Assembly (NCBI GenBank): GCA_902806295.1
Contig: CADCWB010000228.1
Location: 1 to 6,696, forward strand
DNA length: 6,696 bases
Source of the DNA: an uncultured Sphingomonas sp.
GTDB taxonomy: Bacteria > Pseudomonadota > Alphaproteobacteria > Sphingomonadales > Sphingomonadaceae
Direction: 5' to 3'
In this document: positions 5,783-6,696 of the stretch, piece by piece
Numbering within the stretch: position 1 is the stretch's first letter
Layout: each line of letters starts with the position of its first letter
Translations under genes and position numbers: made by a program
Notes under the pieces: model-generated
Told to the model about the DNA's origin: nothing
The model's input: only the letters and a program-made list of their open reading frames with translations
The model's database searches: none

Positions 5783-6429
5783 AACGCGTCAAAACCGCCA
5801 AGGGCCGCAAGATCGGATCGACCCGTTGGCTCGAACGTCAGCTCAATGATCCCTATGTGCAACGGGCCAAGGCCGAGGGATACCGGAGCCGGGCGGCCTA
5901 CAAGCTGATCGAACTGAATGAGAAGTTCGGCCTCTTGCGGGGCGTCAAGAGCGTGATCGACCTCGGTATCGCGCCGGGCGGGTGGAGCCAGGTGGTGCGC
6001 AAGCAGGCACCGGCCGCCAAGATCGCCGGCATCGACCTGCTGCCAACGGACCCCCTGGAAGGCGTAACTATCCTGCAGCTGGACTTCATGGAGGACAGCG
6101 CGCCCGACGCACTGCGTGAAGCCCTGGGCGGTCCGGCCGACCTTGTTTTGTCCGACATGGCGGCCAACACCGTCGGACATCCGCAGACCGATCACCTGCG
6201 CACCATGGGCCTGGTCGAGGCCGGGCTGGAGTTTGCGGTCGAGGTGCTGAAGCCGGGCGGGGCTTATGTCGCCAAAGTCCTGGCGGGTGGCACGGATAAC
6301 CAGTTGCTGACCCAGCTGAAGCGCCACTTCACGACTGTGAAGCACGCCAAGCCGCCGGCCAGCCGCAAGGGCTCCAGTGAGTGGTACGTGGTGGCGCAGG
6401 GCTTCAAGGGTGCGCCGAATGGCGAGTAA
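5779..6429 (+). CDS. rlmE: 23S rRNA (uridine-2552) 2'-O-methyltransferase RlmE (FtsJ/RrmJ)
   Basis: A 216-aa protein (E. coli RlmE is 209 aa) that uses S-adenosylmethionine to methylate the ribose of U2552 in the A-loop of 23S rRNA during late 50S assembly. The SAM-binding motif is DLGIAPGGWSQ (61-71). The family's K-D-K-E catalytic tetrad is present: K42 in SRAAYKL, D126 in LSDMAANTVG, K166 in YVAKVL and E201 in SSEWY. The order and spacing match the E. coli residues K38, D124, K164 and E199. The frame is open further upstream into the phosphatase gene, but family alignment places the N-terminus near LKRVKTAKGRK. The best start there is TTG 5779-5781, which overlaps the phosphatase TGA in the tetranucleotide TTGA, so initiation is probably by translational coupling; there is no independent Shine-Dalgarno. 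The 85-aa gene downstream overlaps its 3' end. Confidence 0.94.
   Translation: MKRVKTAKGRKIGSTRWLERQLNDPYVQRAKAEGYRSRAAYKLIELNEKFGLLRGVKSVIDLGIAPGGWSQVVRKQAPAAKIAGIDLLPTDPLEGVTILQLDFMEDSAPDALREALGGPADLVLSDMAANTVGHPQTDHLRTMGLVEAGLEFAVEVLKPGGAYVAKVLAGGTDNQLLTQLKRHFTTVKHAKPPASRKGSSEWYVVAQGFKGAPNGE
6406..6410 (+). promoter_or_regulatory. Ribosome binding site of the 85-aa membrane protein gene
   Basis: AAGGG, inside the end of rlmE, eight bases before the ATG at 6419. It favours this start over the ATG at 6377 in the same frame, which would add 14 Arg/Trp-rich residues that look like out-of-frame rlmE. Confidence 0.6.
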
Positions 6430-6676
6430 CGGGAGCCAGGCTCCGGTCGTCATCGATTGGAAGCAATTGGTAATCTATCTTGCGCTCGGCGTAGGCTTAT
6501 TCCTGCTTGCCTATGAACTGATCGAACTTGCGGCAATCAGGATGGGGATCGAAAATCAGGGCAGGGGGCGTGGCACGCTGTTCGGCGTGGCGGCGTTGGC
6601 ACTCGCCCTGCCGGTCTTACGGCTGCTGGTCCGCTGGCTGGATTTCATGCCCGATCCGCCGAAGGGTTCGGACTAG
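6419..6676 (+). CDS. Small two-helix membrane protein of unknown function
   Basis: An 85-aa protein I do not recognise. A polar N-terminus (1-15) is followed by a hydrophobic helix at about 17-40 (VIYLALGVGLFLLAYELIEL), a short Gly/Arg-rich polar loop (about 45-52, NQGRGRG), and a second hydrophobic helix at about 53-71 (LFGVAALALALPVLRLLV). A short Pro-rich tail ends PDPPKGSD. A two-pass inner-membrane hairpin is the likely form. The first helix carries two glutamates (33 and 36) near its end. The ATG overlaps the rlmE stop by 11 bases and has its own AAGGG ribosome binding site, so it is probably the last or a later gene of the phosphatase-rlmE operon. Good start signals, hydrophobic pattern and complete length support it as real; function is unknown. 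Confidence 0.75.
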   Translation: MASNGSQAPVVIDWKQLVIYLALGVGLFLLAYELIELAAIRMGIENQGRGRGTLFGVAALALALPVLRLLVRWLDFMPDPPKGSD

Positions 6677-6696
6677 CCGTTCCTAGCCGCGCGCGC

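Overview
The window is a G+C-rich stretch of ordinary bacterial chromosome. The protein styles (an alphaproteobacterial-type cell wall hydrolase, a short Ppx/GppA phosphatase with the AIDLGTNN signature placed directly before rlmE, and a 78-aa 'plasmid stabilization' type small protein) and the G+C-rich third positions suggest an alphaproteobacterium, most likely a sphingomonad. That placement is inference from pattern, not from a search.

Layout: the left edge holds the last 40 codons of a rightward gene (1-125). Its stop interlocks with the stop of a leftward major-facilitator transporter (122-1294). Thirteen bases upstream of the transporter, on the same strand, is a 78-aa highly charged small protein gene (1308-1544), and the two form a probable leftward operon. 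An 82-base divergent promoter region (1545-1626) separates this from the rightward translational GTPase gene typA/bipA (1627-3444). A 288-base gap follows. It holds a long hairpin just after typA and two further strong hairpins directly before a secreted SleB-type cell wall hydrolase (3733-4431). A leftward tRNA-Gln(CTG) gene with encoded CCA (4511-4584) has a well-formed promoter. Finally there is a tightly packed rightward cluster: a Ppx/GppA-family phosphatase (4724-5782), the 23S rRNA 2'-O-methyltransferase rlmE starting at a TTG that overlaps the phosphatase stop, and an 85-aa two-helix membrane protein of unknown function overlapping the end of rlmE (6419-6676).

Functionally the core of the window concerns translation and stress physiology: TypA acts on the ribosome, RlmE modifies the large-subunit A-loop, tRNA-Gln decodes CAG, and Ppx/GppA phosphatases act on polyphosphate and/or pppGpp. 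The transporter, small protein and cell wall hydrolase look independent. I see no mobile element, CRISPR array, phage gene or defence system. I did not find evidence of an undescribed multi-gene system. The most interesting unexplained items are the structured leader before the hydrolase, a possible general-stress (EcfG-like) promoter before the 78-aa gene, and the uncharacterised membrane protein coupled to rlmE.
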